From Oscheius sp. JU75 (taxonomy: Eukaryota > Nematoda > Chromadorea > Rhabditida > Rhabditidae): a stretch of DNA of 64,000 bases. Location: positions 5,592,501 to 5,656,500 of the forward strand of contig JASJZC010000002.1 of assembly GCA_037178855.1 (NCBI GenBank), in the 5' to 3' direction. The first letter of the stretch is position 1, and the number at the start of each line of letters is the position of its first letter. Both the position numbers and the translations under genes were made by a program. Below are positions 47,320 through 58,200 of this stretch, piece by piece. A model generated the notes under the pieces. The model made no database searches. It saw only the letters and a list, made by a program, of their open reading frames with translations, and was not told the DNA's origin.

Positions 47320-48968
47320 TTATTCAGCGTCTGGATCGCGTGGCAACGAAGGGTAACGAATCTTCTCTACTGAACATTTTGGTGTGTTGGTAGCTGTTCG
47401 GAGGAAGGGACAAGTCTAAAAGAAACTTAGTTCGGTTTTCAAGATACTGACCGGTGGTGGACATTCCCAGATCTTTGGATTGAAATCTTCAAAAGATTTA
47501 ATGACTTCCTTGTCCTTCGCATCCTCGAACAGACCTTTCCAAAGCAGCTTGGCTACCATGTCGACTGCCATGACTGAGAAGTGGAAACAGTCCAGAGCGG
47601 GGAAGGCAATGTTCGGTAGATTCTAGGGGAATGAGAGCAAAACAGAAGATCTTACTCCGATCCGAGGGAGATGGTCCACTTTGGAGATGGTTGTTGCTCC
47701 TACGACAGCGAACGTGTCTGTCTCCGGGATCTCCTCAACAACCCTGGCCACCATGTCATCGAATTTGCGCTTTTCTTCGATGAAGTCAGTCAGATTCATC
47801 GAGAGAAGACTGGTGCAAGAGTATCTGGAAACCGAAAAGTGTAGACATTGTTAATAAGAAGTTTCTATAATCGGAGTAGACAGGGTAATGAGATTCATCT
47901 TGTTCCGCCAATAGAGTCTTGTCATCTTTTGGCTCTTTTTTTTTGTTTTGGCACCCTTTTCAGCATGTTCCGTGACAATCTTCTGTGCTGCAAGTAGCCG
48001 TTCTAGGCTAAAGCTATCATAATTACGTTAAAGAACGCGTCTAACAAAACCGCCAAAGTCTGATCCTATCGGACTGCTCCATCTATGCAGACTCGGGGAA
48101 AGCTACTCGAAAACAGAGAAACTACTCTGGTAAATGCAGTAAGAAACGTCTCTCAATCGGACTCTAATTGTCTTGATCGAAAATTCCCAGAGAAAATGGG
48201 ATTCTTACTGGTGGAAGTCCAAACAGAAGGGATTTTCGTGAGTATCGCGAAGAAGCTGAACACTCAGCGGTGGCATGAGATTGACGAAACTCCTTGGTAT
48301 ATGCTCTTTGATGTAGAGAATGGACGCCTTCAGACGTAGGTAGTACTGATCAGGATTGAAGAAGGTCTAGAAGACTAAACCCATCTTTAGGTAGCTTACC
48401 CTATTCTGATCCTGTTTGCAGACATCGTTGGATCCGATGAAGACATTGATGAACTTCCAGTCCATTTCGAAGTCGATCTTTTTCGAGCGCTTCAGAGTAC
48501 TGTCGAGAAGAAGAACCTGTCTCATCAAATCCGAAGAAAAAGCGCCAGTCTTGGCCACATTGATCACCCGTTCCTTCTCGACAAGAGCCGGGTTGTAGTG
48601 CTTGAAAATGTCTGTAGACTGACAGTGAAGACAGACAGAATGACCCACTGGCTAAGGTGACTTCCTCTTCCAGACTACGATCGGTTCCAGAGACGAATGC
48701 GAGTCCTGGACTGTCTTTCAGTAGGTCTTCCAAATGTTGGGCATCGGTTGAGCGACCAGCCTGAAGCTTTTCTCTGATTGTTTTTGTCTGAACATACCGA
48801 AAGAGAGTCGCCGAGAGACGCGACAACGTTGACATTCCAAGGGGCCAGGGTGTGGATGCTGTCCGAAGGATAGCGCTCGGCTGGAAAGTCACATCGGAAG
48901 TTCTTCCAGCCGACCGGGTAATCTGAATTACGTAATCTTTCCTTGCCTTCACGAACAGCAACAGTTAG
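47320..48968 (-). CDS. PLB1: Phospholipase B1-like GDSL hydrolase (5' end incomplete)
   Basis: A secreted or membrane GDSL/SGNH lipase acting on phospholipid acyl esters. Exons (- strand): 48968-48798, 48760-48649, 48611-48400, 48366-48209, 47824-47656, 47622-47452, 47415-47320; 362 residues. Block I: PWNVNVVASLGDSLSAGRS (nucleophile Ser in GDS). The second has NIFKHYNP and FINVFIGSNDVC (block III, G-x-N-D-x-C as in PLB1). The C-terminal Asp/His pair is in LDCFHFSVMAVDMVAKLLW, followed by ECPPPTCP. All match the human PLB1 repeat unit, but only one unit is present. The first exon has no ATG and no signal peptide, so upstream exons are missing; a coding-like exon at 49852-49959 is a candidate. 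The stop codon lies inside AATAAA. Confidence 0.85.
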
Positions 48969-49029
48969 CTAGAAAGTGTTTGAATTGGTGCGCTTGTCTA
49001 ACGCGCCAGAAGTTGTCAACTTGACAAAT

Positions 49030-49160
49030 ATCTTGTCAGGATGGTAAGTCCAGTTCCAGCTCACTTGCTCGCCTGTGATTCCGCTGTGCTGTCTTCTTCT
49101 TCGAACTCCCAGGTTCAGTGTCTCTACTTTCCACCAAACTCTGTCGCCACTTTCTTTCTG
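49030..49160. repeat. Dispersed repeat, copy 1
   Basis: The segment beginning CTTGTCAGGATGGTAAGTCC and running through CCGCTGTGCTGTC to AAACTCTGTCGCCACT matches 54195-54325 in the same orientation at roughly three quarters identity, by eye. Confidence 0.6.
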
Positions 49161-49245
49161 CTACGTTTCAAGTCCCGGGAGACCTCAAGGAAACTACGCT
49201 ACTGAGGAACTGCGGGAAAGATACTACTCAACTACGAAAAGGACG

Positions 49246-49300
49246 AGACATCCAGACACACTCTTCCTTGGAGGGAAGGGAAGAGTGTGTCTAGATGTTT
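49246..49300. ncRNA. miRNA-precursor-like hairpin
   Basis: AGACATCCAGACACACTCTTCC and GGAAGAGTGTGTCTAGATGTTT form a stem of about 22 bp with a single internal mismatch and one wobble, around an 11-nt loop. Length and near-perfect pairing fit a short pre-miRNA or a small foldback repeat. There is no expression evidence. Confidence 0.35.
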
Positions 49301-49851
49301 GTAACGCTGATTTGCAGAACGGATGCAAAAGAACCAGAAAAAAGAAAGTCAGACTATAGTAGCCAGCAAAGCAACTGAACCAAGCTGAAGTCATGATCGT
49401 GTGAAGTGGGTTTTTGGATTGTGAGCACGGGTCATGTCTGAAACCCAATGGATGTTTGGAAGTTCGAGCAGCAGAAGCCATCAAGTCAGTGTGAAAGAAC
49501 TGGATTTACGGACTGTGCGCAAGGATCATGCCCAATTCTCTTCGAGTTGAGTGGTAGTTATCCGATGACCGTAAGATACGAAGGACATAGCTACTGGTTG
49601 CTGTGCTGTATCTAGAGTTCTATGATCAAAATTGGGAAATGGAACTACACGAGCCATAAACAGAACTACCGGTTGCTGATTGATTGATGGACCATACCGA
49701 ATTTGGAAACGTCAAGCGACTAAAGTCCGTGAATATGGCAGCCTGATCGTGATTTTTTTATGGGTCTGTTTTGACTTATTTCTGTTTCTTTTACCCGTTT
49801 TATTCCGATCTTTTCCAGAAGCGAAGTACGATGCAAAGAAAGGGCGCTCAC

Positions 49852-49959
49852 CTCTAGACAAATGTACAAACTCTGCTCTCGCCTGTTTCCATTTCTTGTA
49901 GTCTGTGTACAACTTGACTAGCTCTTTGTTTTCCGTAATAACTGCATCATTGAGAGCCA
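49852..49959 (-). CDS. Candidate orphan exon upstream of PLB
   Basis: A minus-strand segment between an acceptor (CTTTTCAG) and a donor (GAG|GTGAGC), 108 nt. It encodes a helical sequence including NDAVITENKELVKLYTDYKK and WKQARAEFVHLSR. Reading through the acceptor in frame gives an ATG at 49974 (MENFSV...). It could be an early exon of the PLB-like gene, but its end phase (1) does not join the first confirmed PLB exon (phase 0), so a linking exon would be needed. I do not recognise it otherwise. Confidence 0.3.
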
Positions 49960-50732
49960 CTGAAAAGTTTTCCATATAAAAGAAACATTGAGAGCAAACC
50001 AAAGAAGGAAACAATGAGCCAGAAGAGCATTTGTGCCTATTGAGTTCTGTCCCAGCCGATAAGATAATCGACCTGTTTTCCCCACAATTATTTTGAATCT
50101 GGAGACGGTCATATTTGACTGGGGGCTTCCGTCCCGAGTCCGATGACTCAAACACGCTGTGTAAACACGACAGGGGCCATCCCCTCTCTCTCTTTGGGAC
50201 CCTGGTGGCACCTCTACGTACATTTTTTTGACCTTTGTCTTTCGGCACCGCCAATTGTTAGAAAATCCCTAGAACTTATTCAAATTCAGTAATATTTTCT
50301 TTCCGATGTCTGCCTCGGGCACAATGTTTGCCTTGTATTGAATTTCTTCACAGCGATCCGTCTCCCAGCTGACGGACAAAATCGATCACTGACCATTTGG
50401 GCAGCCTTTCCACTTATTTCTTGGGTATACATTTTAAGCAATTTAAAAGTATGGGAACACTAAAGAACAGGATAGACCAACCGGTAGACAAGCTTTAAAC
50501 TTTCAAGACTATTTGAAGGTCTGAATTGTTTGAAAGAAAAAAACCTTCTTTTTAGTTTCCTTTACCTTTCTCCCCATTTCCACTTTTTGTTCAGTTCTGT
50601 TGGTCAGCTGAGGCCGAAACAGACCTTTTTTGTCTCAAGAGTCGGTTCAATTCTAAACTTCTAACATAGAGTTTGATTCCTCTCTCCGACCTTAAATCCA
50701 CAGACTAACTCAAACTCCAAAACCATTTCCAG

Positions 50733-52196
50733 GCAACGTGCCTCAACTCATCCGAAAACCATTCGAAGGGACCCATATGGTAATGGTGTGCCGGAGGCCC
50801 ACCATTACCGGTATTCCGAAGATCTCTATGGGACCAAGGTCCCGTTGAAGAGCAGCCATGGCGGATGCTTGAACAGGTGTTTGCTTATATTTTCTTACAC
50901 GTTTCGATTCAAGAGTCCCGTTCGCCTCGTTGATAGCAGCAGTGTGCTGCTTCATCGGAGTCATTCTGTTCTCGACGATGATGGGTTGGGGCTTCAATGC
51001 CTCGGTTGAACAGACGCGGAGAGCTCTAAAATTGGAGGACTGGCCCTGGCTGGACAAGGTATTCTGCATTTTCATCTGTTTACAATCTCTCTAGGTCCAA
51101 ATCTCTTTCATTGTCTTGACCGTCATCATGTCAATCTTCGCTCTGTTCTTCCTCGCAGTCGGATTCACAGCAACTGGAGCAACTAGGGAACAAATGTATA
51201 GAGGTGGAATAATGTTTTAAACAGATTTGAAAGTGGTTTCAGATAAGAAATCGAGGTGTGGAGGAAGATGTGCCTGTGCGACCTGCATGGCGTTTACTCT
51301 CGCCTTGGTGAGTATATAGGTCTATTATTTTTTGAGGCTTTGGACTCAGGATAGCAGTTTTCCGTCTTGCAATGTTTTGAAGAGTTATAGAGCTGATCGA
51401 AAACTACACCTTTGCAAAACATTTTGAGGATCTAATACTATCTGCTACCCAAAAAAGGTGTCTTCAAGTGAGACGCAGTTCAATTCGAGACATTGAATAG
51501 AAGTGACGTCAGGTTTTCCAGCTTATCTGCTGGCTGATCATCATCTCCATCGTTTCCATGATCTGCTGTGCGTATTTCGTCTTCGACAGTAATTGTGGAA
51601 CGTTCACGACATTCACGGACAGAGACTGCCTGGATGTCTCTCTCATGGAGCCCATGGTCAGAAGGATATCCCGAGTTGTGAGTATACAAGCCTTCTTTGT
51701 TTAGTACTTGGTATAGAAACTAGTCATTTGCGGAGGTGACCTGCAACAATTTTGTGCTCTGACAGCCACAGCCAAATCCTGGTATATTGTTGGATGGGTC
51801 GGAGCCATGATAGTGGTTTTTGGACTGGGGATGTTCTTCGGGGTTCATTCGGCCAACTATGCTCATGTTGGGACAGCGAGCAGGTATGGAAACATCCAGA
51901 ATGTATTTAAAGTGTTCCTCAGATACATAGAACTGCGTGAACTGTTGGCAGAACCCAGTTCAGTCCCAGCCCCTCCCTCATTCCCTCCGCCTTCTCGATA
52001 CGAACTCGATTACCAGAAAGACCAGCGGAGGAAAGAGGATTTACGGAATGGAACAAGGTATGTCAAGAAAATGCATCGGTAAACCATAAGTTCTAGCAAG
52101 TTCCCGCCCAGTTCCGTGTCATCGAGCCGCTTCGCCGAACAGATGTCCGACTCAGTCAGTCAGTACCAGTTCAATCGAAGACACTTTCACGAGTAG
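50733..52196 (+). CDS. GPM6A: M6/proteolipid-family four-TM membrane protein (5' end incomplete)
   Basis: A member of the PLP/DM20/M6 family of neuronal and glial tetraspan proteins. Exons: 50733-50876, 50914-51058, 51095-51203, 51243-51307, 51522-51677, 51717-51883, 51923-52057, 52097-52196; 340 codons visible. The family signature is the start of TM1, GGCLNRVPFASLIAAVCC (compare CLESCLRVPYASLIAT in vertebrate M6). TM2: ISFIVLTVIMSIFALFFLAV. A Cys-rich cytosolic loop follows (CGGRCACATC), then TM3 (LICWLIIISIVSMICC), an extracellular loop with cysteines (DSNCGTFTTF, RDCLDV, VICGG, QQFCAL), and TM4 (VGWVGAMIVVFGLGMFF). The long cytosolic tail is Pro- and Arg-rich. The first exon enters in phase 2 and has no ATG, so an upstream exon is missing. 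Confidence 0.85.
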
Positions 52197-52392
52197 CCCC
52201 CTCTCTACCTCTCCGCATAGTTCTCCTCTACATATCAACTGTCTTTCCCGTGAACATTCTTCACTTACAGTCCTCACTTCCCATACTAATACAATGAAAG
52301 TTTATCGAAAGATTCTGTATCAGAACAAAAGTCTTGTCTAAAATTAATACTGTCGTAATGCAAAGGCACTTACTCAGGTTTTTAGCGGGTGC

Positions 52393-53254
52393 ATGAGTGG
52401 TGCTTCGAGCTGTGACATTGACGAAGAAGCTCGTAGCATATCAGGGAATCTGACGACTGTTTGTCAACTTCTTGGAAAGATTGTAAGTTTTGATGCTGCT
52501 GGATCACATGCAATCTGACTGTGATTTGTCAGTCTTCTTCAAAAACTTGGATATTTTTCGGTTCGCTGCCTCTCCAGGAAGGTTTGTGGTACTTTTCCAC
52601 TGACACTCTAGTGTTAATGTCCTGTATGAGAGTTCACTGATCAAATAGCCTGAGCTTGGTCTGTATCAGTATACATTAGACAAGAGTAAGAGTTGAACTA
52701 ATTCGGAAGAGTCAAGCTCAATAGTTTACTACCTCGTTCCATCCTGATTTCAAGACTGACCTTTAATTAAAATCCCTTAAAAAATGGCCTATGTTTCCGA
52801 TAACCTGGACAAATGGTCGAGTTCAAACAGAGACATTTTCGACCAAACGCGATCTCCTTTCTTGCTTGCAATCTCCCCCTATAACTCTTATTTTTTCAGG
52901 ACTCTGGTTCAGTAAAACTGCCCTCTCTTATCGAAGATACAACAGTTGTTTTGGAAGAACTCCAAGCTGTCTTTCAAATTGTTCGCGGAGAGGCCGAATC
53001 TGTGAGTTTATTCCTCGTAAATTTAGACGAGACCGGTTTAGGTAAAATCAGCTGCCAGCACGATTCAGGTACAGTTTTCTCGTCTGGAATCTCTTTGGGA
53101 AAGGATCGATAAAGCAGCAGAGTATATTGATAAGGTAGATCTTACTTTTCACTTTGGAACTCAAACCTTCTAGAAGAAACAACAGCTCTCGGAACTTGAA
53201 GGGCTGTGTAACTGTGTTGAGAAACTTGTGGAAGAGAAGAAAAGCAAAACATAA
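52393..53254 (+). CDS. BLOC1S4: BLOC1S4 (cappuccino)-like coiled-coil protein
   Basis: Exons: 52393-52482, 52900-53001, 53042-53134, 53174-53254; 121 aa. Entirely helical and acidic/hydrophobic, with heptads in VVLEELQAVFQIVRGEAESV and LESLWERIDKAAEYIDKKKQ. The pattern (V-x-x-E-S-x-x-x, then W/Y-x-R-I-D-x-x-x-x-x-I/V, then a final LSELEGLCN helix) resembles BLOC-1 subunit 4, a component of the BLOC-1/BORC lysosome-positioning complexes. Small coiled-coil subunits are hard to assign by eye, so other BLOC-1/BORC members remain possible. The stop TAA overlaps the ATG of the next gene (TAATG). It starts 197 nt after the M6 stop; operon membership is likely. Confidence 0.5.
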
Positions 53255-53903
53255 TGGGTCAGTTGATTCATTTAGGGAACTATGCCCTTTATTTACAGTG
53301 AAGACACGTTCCGGAGCAGGAAAACGCGAATCTCTTGAAGCCCCCAGAATCATTGAGAGATCTCCCACTCCCGAAGATGACTTTTCTGACGACGATGACG
53401 CCCCGGTGGAGGTTTGGAACCACTTTTATAGTTTTCACTTCAAAATCTTCAGGTCACCTCGAAGAAAACTGCCGATATCATCTTGACAGAACCCGAATCT
53501 GTGGAAAAGACGCTATTTGAACAGGTACATACTCGCCCATATGCGGAAAGATACCTTTGGTTATAGATCCAAGACCAGAAGAGGGAAGAGGAGGAACAGA
53601 AAAAGCAGAAGAAGGCCAAGAAGGTGAAGAGAAAGAAGCTGGGAGAGGGCAACTTTGCTGTGAAAGTCAAGTGAGTTGTTGTTCAGGAGACTGAGGCAGT
53701 ACAGGGATGATTTCCTCTCCGACGCTATGACTTTCAGGAAGGCCGAATTTAAAGTGGTCTCGCTCGACAAAGGAACCAATGTTCCTCTCGAGCCTGCTCG
53801 CAACTACCGAGCTGAACTTTTGGCAGCCAGAACCAGCAACAGACGTGTCAAGGGACCCGGCTCTCAACTGCAGCATAGAGCCAAATGGGCCAATAAGCAT
53901 TGA
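53254..53903 (+). CDS. NOL7: NOL7/UTP16-like nucleolar protein
   Basis: Exons: 53254-53257 (ATG G), 53299-53411, 53453-53524, 53567-53670, 53738-53903; 152 aa. The reading frame after acceptor TTTACAG at 53298 lacks its own ATG. Splicing the 4-nt segment ATGG (donor GTCAGT) to it gives Met-Val-Lys-Thr-Arg-Ser. The acidic patch DDFSDDDDAPVEVTSKK and the basic helix EEEEQKKQKKAKKVKRKKL resemble NOL7 (DDEFDDEAPEELTF, then a KKRK helix). NOL7 acts in the small-subunit processome in pre-rRNA processing. The C-terminal half is short and basic. The NOL7 assignment is moderate; the TAATG arrangement is directly visible. Confidence 0.55.
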
Positions 53904-55096
53904 AATTTTTATTGTTATTAATTGTTGTTACTTGTTATGAACATCACAATAAACCCGTAGTACATAATGACTGGAAGACGTCACTTCTTCCACATATCGT
54001 TGAGCATTAGGAAGTGAGTATCACTGTCCGCTTCCAGCTGTCGACTAGTCCGAACTTGCATGTCTCCTCGATCGGATAGCATTGGCTGTGACGACTCTTT
54101 TAGAGGCTTCTTGTTGAAGAGACACGGTAGAGCCTTCCTGAAATTGTTTTTTAGCTTTCTGGATATTGTTCGTGAACACGAGAACTGCCAGAGCTTGTCA
54201 GGATGGCAAGTCCAGTTCGACGACGCTTGCTCGCTTGAGCTCCGCTGTGCTGTCGTTTTCTCCACATCAACCCGAAGTTTCAGGTGAAGTGTCTTTACTT
54301 TTCCCAAACTCTGTTGCCACTATTGCACTCCCCTTTTACTCACTCTCAATCACTTTGCTTCGTCTTTTTCTCTGTTAGCTTTCAGAACACTGATAGACAA
54401 CCCGCAATGATCCATCGACTCCGACTTCAACAAAGAAACATGGCGAGCTTAAGCAACAGATCAGTGGAAATCACAAGATTCTGGACGCGAGCGAGAAGAG
54501 CGGAAAAAGAAGATCCAGTTGGATCGTTACTGAAGAGCCGAAGACTTCTGATGAGAACTATGGTGGTCGGCGTGAGAACTCTTGAGCACTGGACAAAGAT
54601 GATCCATTAGTAATAAGAAATGAGTCCACCACAATATTTGAAATTTTTGAAAATTTCGAAAAATCGGCAGTCCGAAAACCATATCTGATGAGACCCAATT
54701 CAGAGTTATCGTGTCGGTCTGGAACTTTGCGCGCAACGACTGGGGCGGATTTCAAGCCTATAGCCAAAGTTTGGGGTCAATCGGCTTGGTAGTTTTTTTT
54801 ATTTCCAGCCGTGGTAACCGTATCGGGAGAAATCGGCCTCTTTTTGAAAAAAAATAATATTTTTAAATTTTTTTCCTCTAGCCTATCGACCTCAAATTTT
54901 TTTTCTAGGTTATTCTCGGTAGCAAAAACCATAAAGAAAAAGTTTGAGAGCGATTGGATAGAAAGGAGCTGAGGAATGGCTATTTTCAGTTTTAGCGCTA
55001 CGCGTAATCCTCTATTTTCCATTTTCTCTTCCTTTTCCTTATTAGCTGCAGCTTTACTCCTTCTTTCTCCCTCCCACCCCTGTGTCATTGGTAGAC
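53904..55096. other. Spacer between NOL7-like and receptor genes, repeat-rich
   Basis: Convergent 3' ends. It contains the second copy of the dispersed repeat (54195-54325). The AT-rich stretch 54620-55000 has A- and T-runs and reads like a decayed repeat. No coding exon is supported. Confidence 0.45.
54195..54325. repeat. Dispersed repeat, copy 2
   Basis: CTTGTCAGGATGGCAAGTCC through CCGCTGTGCTGTCG to AAACTCTGTTGCCACT parallels 49030-49160 in the same orientation, with substitutions and small indels. Confidence 0.6.
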
Positions 55097-56687
55097 TCAC
55101 TCTGTTGCCTGTTTGAGCTGTTTATTTCGCAGAATTGCCACCAGCGGGAAGATGACGGCATGGATCGGAACCACAAGCAGTACAGCCTCTGAGAATGGGG
55201 CAAAGCTGACCAACGTCAAGTCCTCCTCAGCTCTGAACAAGAAATTCAAACTACAAATGGAATGGTACCTGTAGATCAGAGCGAATCCCATCATGAGAAC
55301 CAGACCGATGAACGTTAACAGCGTATGGACAGTAATGGAAGGAATCAGAATCTGCATCATCCGGACATTCTCCTGTAAAGATACCAATTCAAAACATATT
55401 CCCGTCAAAGTACCTGAAGTTGATATCGCTCAGTTAAAGTATGCATTGCGTTGTTCACAAACTCGGAGACCTGTCGCCTCTGATTCGAATGAAGCAGAAT
55501 GACGAAAAAGGCCAAGGAGACAGCTTCGAGCGCTCCCATTATGCCGAGAGAATAGACGGCTGTCTTCGGATGCGAGATGTAGACGGTACAGACGTGGAGA
55601 TAGCCTCTTTCGGTACGGAAGTACGTGGAAGAAATGGCCATGGAGATGGAGATGAACCACTGGAAGAAGAGTAAAAGGAATTGGATGAAAGGTACCTGTG
55701 CCGCAATGAGACCAATCGCCACTGCTCTGGATCCTTTGACTTCGTAGGTCTTGTACTTCAAGGTTGCTATTGTTCTCTCCACTGCCAGCACGATGATTCC
55801 GCAAAGAGTCGCGTAGATGGTTAGCACGATAGGGAATCTGAAAGCAAGACTTTCAGTAGTTCCAAAGACGAGGCTCCCAAACAGTCTCTAAACCACCATA
55901 AAATGTCTGAAAGGAACTCCGCTTCTTCCGAAAACTCATAATCTTGTGTGTTCAATTCTGACCCTGCTGGCTGGACTCTTGGCTGTTCTCGTTATAGGGA
56001 TTCAGACCACCCTCTACCCCCAACCACTTCCTTGAATTGAATTCCTAAGTACGTCGTAACGTGAGCGTATCCTTCTCTCAATGTTATTGTTTCCCTGATT
56101 TTGATGGACTATAATGAAAAAAATGGAGTCTAGAAACGAAAAGAACAAGGAAGAATGCGAAGAATAACACTGGAATCCAAAGCCCACCTGACGATGGCAC
56201 AGTTGGTTGCCTCGCTCAACGCCGTACATTGGTCACCACTGGTCATTGTCATGTACAGTCTGAATTCAGAATACGCTTAGCGTAGAAGAAATCACTTACC
56301 CATAAAAAGCTGTGAACAAGAGTTGCGCACACGCAATCCAGGCAGCTACTGTTAGACTGATGAGCGAGAGCCGGAGATTGACATGCACATTTCTTGCCGA
56401 TTTGGACAGAAGAACAAATATAAAAAGGGTCGAACAAATGACTCCAACCAGACAACAAAAGACATGGATGAGTCGGATGGTCTGAATAAGATATATTGTG
56501 CAACTTCAAAGGGCTGAACCTGGATCAGGGGTGAAGTGGAGACGTCGAAGGCAACACGACAATCAACAGCCGTATAGTTTTCCAAGGAGACGGAATAGGA
56601 TGTTAAGACTTTCTTCGCCGTGCTGACCAGCTTCGATTTAACCCCGGTCATGTGCAGACTGAAAGAAATATAGAAGGGCCGAGACAT
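55097..56687 (-). CDS. Seven-TM receptor, nematode Sra-superfamily-like chemoreceptor
   Basis: Exons (- strand): 56687-56520, 56481-56300, 56259-56188, 55837-55696, 55659-55414, 55372-55269, 55232-55097; 349 aa. Seven hydrophobic segments are visible: VFCCLVGVICSTLFIFVLL, LTVAAWIACAQLLFTAFY, IVLTIYATLCGIIVLAV, a fourth ending WFISISMAIS, SLGIMGALEAVSLAFFVILL, VHTLLTFIGLVLMMGFALIY and LLVVPIHAVIFPLVAIL. TM3 is followed by ERT, as in Sra-superfamily receptors, not by the DRY of rhodopsin GPCRs. The extracellular loop before TM3 has paired cysteines (GDQCTALSEATNCA). ATG follows GTCAACAG by 1 nt. The subfamily (SRAB/SRE-like or other) is uncertain; a chemosensory role is inferred. Confidence 0.72.
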
Positions 56688-58200
56688 TCTGTTGACATAA
56701 AAGTGCGAGAGAGTGAAACAAATAGAGTCCGAAACAATCCACTTGATTGGCCAGAAAGTTATGCCATATTGGGAGCCTAGTTTTGGACTAGTTGTCCAAC
56801 TGATTCAATTTGGAGGGACTCTCTACGAAACCGCAACATGTCACACCGCCTCGCGAGGACAGGACGTAGATAGTAATTGAGGCAATTAATAGATCCGCCG
56901 AGGGTGTATGAGAGGACATGTGTTAATGAGCTCCGAATTCGGGTAGTACTTGGTGAGGACCTCCGAAGAGAGAGGATGTGAGAGAGAACGAGAGATCGAT
57001 CCGCAAAAGTGGACACGTCGGGAAAAAAATTAAAACTATCTAGGAGAAAATAGGAGGATGGGAAATTGAAACAATGAGAAATTGTTCCGAATAGGATTTA
57101 GAGACTGGAAGACAGGATTAAAAAGGGTCAGGACAGAAACAAAATGGTCTGTGAGAAGACAGATCAGCAGTGTTGGTCAAAATATTGTCATGAGTCTGTT
57201 CAGCTGCGAGAGTGAGAGACAGCGGAAATAGCAGCCGATAGGCGCGTAATGCATGCAAACCAGCGTCAGGATTAAGAGCATACGAAATGCGCGAGAGGGG
57301 GTTGGCGAAAAAAAGACGGGGGGCAACAACTTGTGTTTACTTCGAGCGAGAGAGAACATGGGAGCGCATCAATTAAGGACTCTCCATGCTGCCAGTTTCT
57401 ATTCTCTTTGGAAGATGAATGATTCAGGAAGACACTTCCTGGACGACGACAAACATGTGCCGCGGGTGCTAATAGACCGGAGAGAGAGCTTGTTTTTTTA
57501 TGAGTGAGAACGGAAACAGAGGAGCTTATCCGGAGGTTTATTAGCAAGGAATCAACGTCAGGAACTGAGCCTATTTTGGAGCATAGATCTAGTTCTAGCA
57601 AACAACCCTATTTATGGTATCATATAACAGCACTGACAGTGTCAAAGAGCAACAGTATTGACTCATCCACCCTGTTCTAGACTATGTTCTGTTTGTAGTC
57701 AGTGTACTCTAGCTCCAAAGGAACGACTGCTGTCTGGATAAACGCTGCGCCTGCTGTCTTCTGAACTGGCCAAACCAGCTCTACTCTGTACTCATTCCTA
57801 ATCCCAAGACCAAAGCCTTTTTCGTTACAACACATATCATTCAGGACGGGAGTACCAATGGTGTCCGTTCGTCCGTCACTGCGAAGCAAAAGCGAGCATA
57901 TTATATTGTCCAGAAGTTATGTTGATTTTCCTTCACTTTCCTTAGTACTCTACCAGTACTACCGATAGGCTGACCTGTACTCTCTCAAACAAACGTGAAG
58001 TTAGCTGTCTCCTAATCTGAACCCAAAATCCCGGAAAGAGTATTGAGACAAACTCTTATTGGTAGCTCGAGTGAAGTTTGATTCTCTGAGACACAGAAGA
58101 AGTGAATGCTCAAAAAAGGAAGTAAAGTTCATTGATAAGAAGCGAAACAGAGAGAATACCGGTCAATTCATATGTACAGTTTTAGATGGAACAAGGCTAT
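56688..58200. other. Intergenic between receptor and laminin-G gene
   Basis: 1.5 kb without supported exons. Open frames lack motifs. The promoter of the receptor gene should lie at its left end and the 3' UTR of the laminin-G gene at its right end. Confidence 0.45.

Larger units (their letters stand above)
48969..50732. other. Spacer between PLB and M6 genes with repeats
   Basis: It contains a degenerate duplication (about 49030-49160, second copy at 54195-54325), a miRNA-like hairpin at 49246-49300 and a coding-like minus-strand exon at 49852-49959. The first exon(s) of the M6 gene may also lie here, but I could not identify them. Confidence 0.4.

Noticed and set aside
54400..54610. Plus-strand open frame after the second repeat copy
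   Set aside because: No motif; it is basic low-complexity sequence and part of the repeat region.
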